Positions 14,652 through 17,246 of a stretch of DNA of 17,246 nt are shown here, in pieces. The position numbers and the translations under genes are program-made. Within the stretch, counting starts at the first letter, position 1, and every line of letters begins with the position of its first letter. Origin of the DNA: JAAFHN01 sp031421855. Lineage in GTDB: Bacteria > Pseudomonadota > Gammaproteobacteria > Burkholderiales > Burkholderiaceae_C. The stretch spans positions 1 through 17,246 of the forward strand of contig JANOPN010000010.1 in the NCBI GenBank assembly GCA_031421855.1. The letters are read 5' to 3'. Below the pieces are notes generated by a model that saw only the letters and a list, made by a program, of their open reading frames with translations, was not told the DNA's origin and made no database searches.

Positions 14652-14685
14652 ATGCGAATTATCCGTCGCAGCGACGTCGCTTCAA
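14652..14685 (-). promoter_or_regulatory. Predicted rodA promoter with leaderless start
   Basis: On the minus strand TTGAAG (14680-14685), a 16-base spacer, GATAAT (14658-14663), 6 bases, then the rodA ATG. Both hexamers are decent and no ribosome site precedes the ATG. This is the best complete promoter in the window. Confidence 0.6.
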
Positions 14686-14736
14686 TGCGCAATAATGGGG
14701 ACAACAATAGAGCAAAAGTATTGAGGTGCGTTTTTG

Positions 14737-17246
14737 ATGGGGAAGACGGTTGCGACACTGATGTGGATCTTGCGAGTCTTCGGGTTTTCACTCGCACTCG
14801 TGCTGACAGGTGTGTCCAGCTCGCACGCCGTAATCTTGGTCAACAAAAACTTCTTGCCTTCGACGATTGATCCGGGCGCAACGTCAACCTTGGTGATCGT
14901 GATCACCAATAATGTGCCCGCAATTGCCACCGCGACGACTTTGGCGGACAACTTTCCGGCTGGTATCGTGATGATCGGGCCATTGCAGTCCAATTCGTGT
15001 TTGGGCACGGTGACCAACGTGGGCGGCAGCCCTATCGCGAGCGGCGACACCACCATCAGGCTCAGCGGCGGCCAAGTGCCCGCCGGCACAGCCGCAAACC
15101 CCGTGACCTGCTCGATCAGCTTTGCCGTCACGAATTTCAGCCCCAGCCAGTCACTGGTCAACACCATCCCCGCCGGGTCTTTGACGTCATCCGAAGGCAC
15201 AAACCCTGACCCAGGGGCCGCAACGCTCAACACGAACCCGCTCGCGCCGCTGGTCGTCGCGAAGACCGCAACACCCAACTTCATACACGGCGGCGCCACG
15301 GCCAGCTTCGTGCTGGTCATTCGCAACTCGAACGTTGCCTCGGCCACGTTCACGATCGCTGACACCCTTCCGGCGGGTATTTCAATGACCAATGTCGCAG
15401 GCATTTCCAACTCTTGTGGTGGGACTTTGGTCGACAATTTGGGCGGCACCTTGATTGACACCAGCTCAGGGCTGCGAATCAATGGCGGCGCGCTTCCTGG
15501 TCGCACGGGCGCTGTACCGGGCGCTTGCACCATCACATTCATGGTGTTTGCTTGGGATTTGAACCGTGCGCAGAGTGGCAACATCACCAACTCAATACCG
15601 GCGAACATCACCAACAGCCTTGGAGTCGGTAGCACTGCGGTCAACACCAACATCAGCCTTCAGTCTGGCGGTGCGGCAACCAAAGTTTTCACGCCGAATG
15701 CAGTCGTTATTCCGGGCGTCAGTTCGCTCGCGATCACGATGTCCAATCGAAACCTCGGAACCATCACCGGAGCGGGGCTTACCGACACCTTACCCTCATT
15801 TGTCACGATTGATGGCCCGGCTGTGGCGTCGCCATCGTGCGGCGGCTCGATCAGCTTCACCAACGCAGCGGGCGGCGCATTGATCGTTGGTTCGACCTCA
15901 ATCCGAATCAACAACGCCACCATCCCGCCGTCAGACAACTCAAGCGGCGGCAACGTCGGCACGTGTGTGGTGACGGTCCCCGTTCGCTTGACGGCCGAGG
16001 GGACGTATAACAACAACATTGCCGCTAGGGCATATGGTGTCGGATTGCCAAACTTCAGCTCCAGCGGCAACGTAGCCTTAATCGGCATCGCTGACATCAG
16101 CGGCACAAAGACCTTTGCGCCGGCCACACGCGTCGCTGGGGGAACGACCACACTGATCATTGCCTTGAGAAACAACAGCATCTCGGGTGCGGCGAACGTC
16201 GCGTTCATCGACAACTTACGCTCGATGAGCGCGCTGGGTTCTTTCACCGTGCTCGCGACTCCTGCAATCACGAACTCGTGTGGCGGGGCGATCACAACGA
16301 GCAGTACGTCGTTCGCGCTGACCGGCGGCTTCATCAATGCGGGAACGAACTGCCAGATCACCTTCCCAGTCGCGATATCACCCACTGTCGTTGCGGGTAA
16401 CTACAACAACACCTTGCCAGCCGGAACGATCAGCTCAACCGCAGGCACGAACACATTTGCCATCGCTGGAACGCTGGCAGTCGTGGACCCAATCACCTTG
16501 GGCAAGACTTTTGCGCCAACCGCCATTCCACCCAACACGACAAGCTTGCTGACCCTCACCGTCACGCGCCGAACAGCCAATGGCGCGCCACCCATCAACG
16601 GCATTGGGTTCACTGACAACCTACCTGCGGGAGTGACGGTTGCCAATCCATCAGCGCTTTTCAGCAACTGCGGCGGTACCGCGTCGGCCAATCCGGCGGG
16701 CAACACCATCACGCTCAGTGGCGGCTTCATAACCGGGGCATCAACAAGTTGCCTCGTGCGAGCCAGCGTGCTGTCGACTGGCTCTGCGACCAACACCATA
16801 CCGGTTGGCGGCGTCACCACAACTGAAGGGTTCAGCAACCGAGCTGCGGTAACCGCAATATTGATCGCTGGCGGCACGGCTGCCAATTTTGTTCTCAACA
16901 AAGAATTCACACCGTTGTCGATCCGAGGCGGCGAACTGTCGCGGCTTCAACTCATAGTCAACAACAACGCGCCGGGCGCGCAAGCCTTGACATCGTTGTC
17001 GCTGTTTGACGTGTTTCCAACATCGGGGGGCACAGCCGCATTCGTGATTGGGAGCCCTGCATCACCCGCAGTTGCCGGTGCGGGTTGCACTGTCGGCTCA
17101 TATTCATCGGTTATCGGCTCGAGTACATTCGCGATTTTCGGTGCATCGGTTCCGCTTAACCAGACCTGCGCTTACTCAGTCAACGTCACTGGATTCACGA
17201 CTGGCAGCTTCAACAACCAAGTAACCTCAGGAACGGCGATCTCGGC
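14737..17246 (+). CDS. Large secreted repeat protein (DUF11/DUF7933-like Ig-fold repeats; 3' end outside window)
   Basis: The frame stays open for 836 codons to the window edge. GAGGTG at 14723-14728 is a ribosome site 8 bases before the ATG. A signal peptide (residues 1-31, hydrophobic core then SSSHA) is followed by six tandem repeats of about 132-142 residues. Each opens with a KxFxP-like motif (near 37, 176, 316, 458, 590 and 722). Each then shows a beta-rich TNN segment, D-x-LPAG, a CGG cysteine, LSGG and a second cysteine, and most end with YNNTIPAG. Every repeat has exactly two cysteines (88/125, 227/264, 368/410, 515/539, 645/672, 784/811), presumably a disulfide. Composition is rich in Thr, Ser, Asn, Gly and Ala and poor in charge, as in surface adhesins or stalk proteins. 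Such proteins in this bacterial group often end in an IPTL-CTERM sorting signal, which would lie beyond the window. Function is unknown. Confidence 0.88.
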   Translation, partial: MGKTVATLMWILRVFGFSLALVLTGVSSSHAVILVNKNFLPSTIDPGATSTLVIVITNNVPAIATATTLADNFPAGIVMIGPLQSNSCLGTVTNVGGSPIASGDTTIRLSGGQVPAGTAANPVTCSISFAVTNFSPSQSLVNTIPAGSLTSSEGTNPDPGAATLNTNPLAPLVVAKTATPNFIHGGATASFVLVIRNSNVASATFTIADTLPAGISMTNVAGISNSCGGTLVDNLGGTLIDTSSGLRINGGALPGRTGAVPGACTITFMVFAWDLNRAQSGNITNSIPANITNSLGVGSTAVNTNISLQSGGAATKVFTPNAVVIPGVSSLAITMSNRNLGTITGAGLTDTLPSFVTIDGPAVASPSCGGSISFTNAAGGALIVGSTSIRINNATIPPSDNSSGGNVGTCVVTVPVRLTAEGTYNNNIAARAYGVGLPNFSSSGNVALIGIADISGTKTFAPATRVAGGTTTLIIALRNNSISGAANVAFIDNLRSMSALGSFTVLATPAITNSCGGAITTSSTSFALTGGFINAGTNCQITFPVAISPTVVAGNYNNTLPAGTISSTAGTNTFAIAGTLAVVDPITLGKTFAPTAIPPNTTSLLTLTVTRRTANGAPPINGIGFTDNLPAGVTVANPSALFSNCGGTASANPAGNTITLSGGFITGASTSCLVRASVLSTGSATNTIPVGGVTTTEGFSNRAAVTAILIAGGTAANFVLNKEFTPLSIRGGELSRLQLIVNNNAPGAQALTSLSLFDVFPTSGGTAAFVIGSPASPAVAGAGCTVGSYSSVIGSSTFAIFGASVPLNQTCAYSVNVTGFTTGSFNNQVTSGTAIS
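14842..17246 (+). repeat. Six tandem protein-coding repeat units
   Basis: Units start near 14842, 15256, 15676, 16102, 16498 and 16894, with the last cut by the window. They are similar in protein motifs but well diverged in DNA, so they are old duplications and not recent slippage. Confidence 0.75.

Noticed and set aside
14682..16385. Long minus-strand open frames opposite the repeat protein
   Set aside because: They arise from low stop frequency opposite the Thr/Asn/Gly-rich repeats; the plus-strand frame has signal peptide, ribosome site and regular repeats.
1..17246. CRISPR array, tRNA or rRNA genes, insertion sequence transposase
   Set aside because: No regularly spaced direct repeats, no cloverleaf or rRNA-like sequence and no transposase motif was found by reading both strands.

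Overview
The window looks like a chromosomal segment of a betaproteobacterium, probably Burkholderiales and most like Comamonadaceae. This rests on gene content (the yciO/trpH-type pair, a long TrpS, a lipoprotein and a Cys-paired repeat surface protein of kinds common there), moderately high GC and close gene packing. It is inference; no marker gene in the window settles the taxonomy.

Layout. Positions 1-1248 (minus) hold most of a surface lipoprotein that runs off the left edge. A roughly 400-base gap and a small VOC-family gene (1655-2038, plus) follow, flanked by two oppositely oriented copies of a 55-base dispersed repeat. From 2203 to 7148 everything is on the plus strand and tightly packed: a PHP-domain phosphatase/exonuclease (trpH/rnm type), an EamA transporter, YciO, an M50 site-2 protease, tryptophanyl-tRNA synthetase and a NarL/FixJ response regulator. 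A sensor histidine kinase (7171-8622, minus) faces the regulator with only 22 bases between them. Upstream of the kinase on the minus strand are DAHP synthase (aroG type), a previously unmarked leader peptide with an attenuator, an unrecognised 188-residue gene and tldD. Further right on the minus strand are a YegP-like DUF1508 protein, a 3-hydroxyisobutyrate-dehydrogenase-like enzyme and rodA. Divergent from rodA, a very large secreted repeat protein (14737 to beyond 17246, plus) runs off the right edge.

How it fits together. Aromatic amino acid metabolism is a recurring theme: aroG starts the pathway, trpS uses tryptophan, and trpH/yciO homologues lie beside the trp operon in E. coli. The clearest regulatory element is an attenuator ahead of aroG. 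It is a short ORF with a run of Phe/Tyr/Trp codons, a hairpin overlapping those codons, and then a strong intrinsic terminator just before the aroG start. The histidine kinase overlaps the end of aroG and so should fall under the same control.

Two genome-scale patterns also stand out. At least four genes (trpH, the site-2 protease, tldD, rodA) have a -10-like hexamer exactly 6 bases before the start codon, and yciO has one 5 bases before, with no usable Shine-Dalgarno sequence. This points to leaderless transcription. Also, a 55-base repeat family has three ungapped copies here, one of them inside the dehydrogenase coding sequence.
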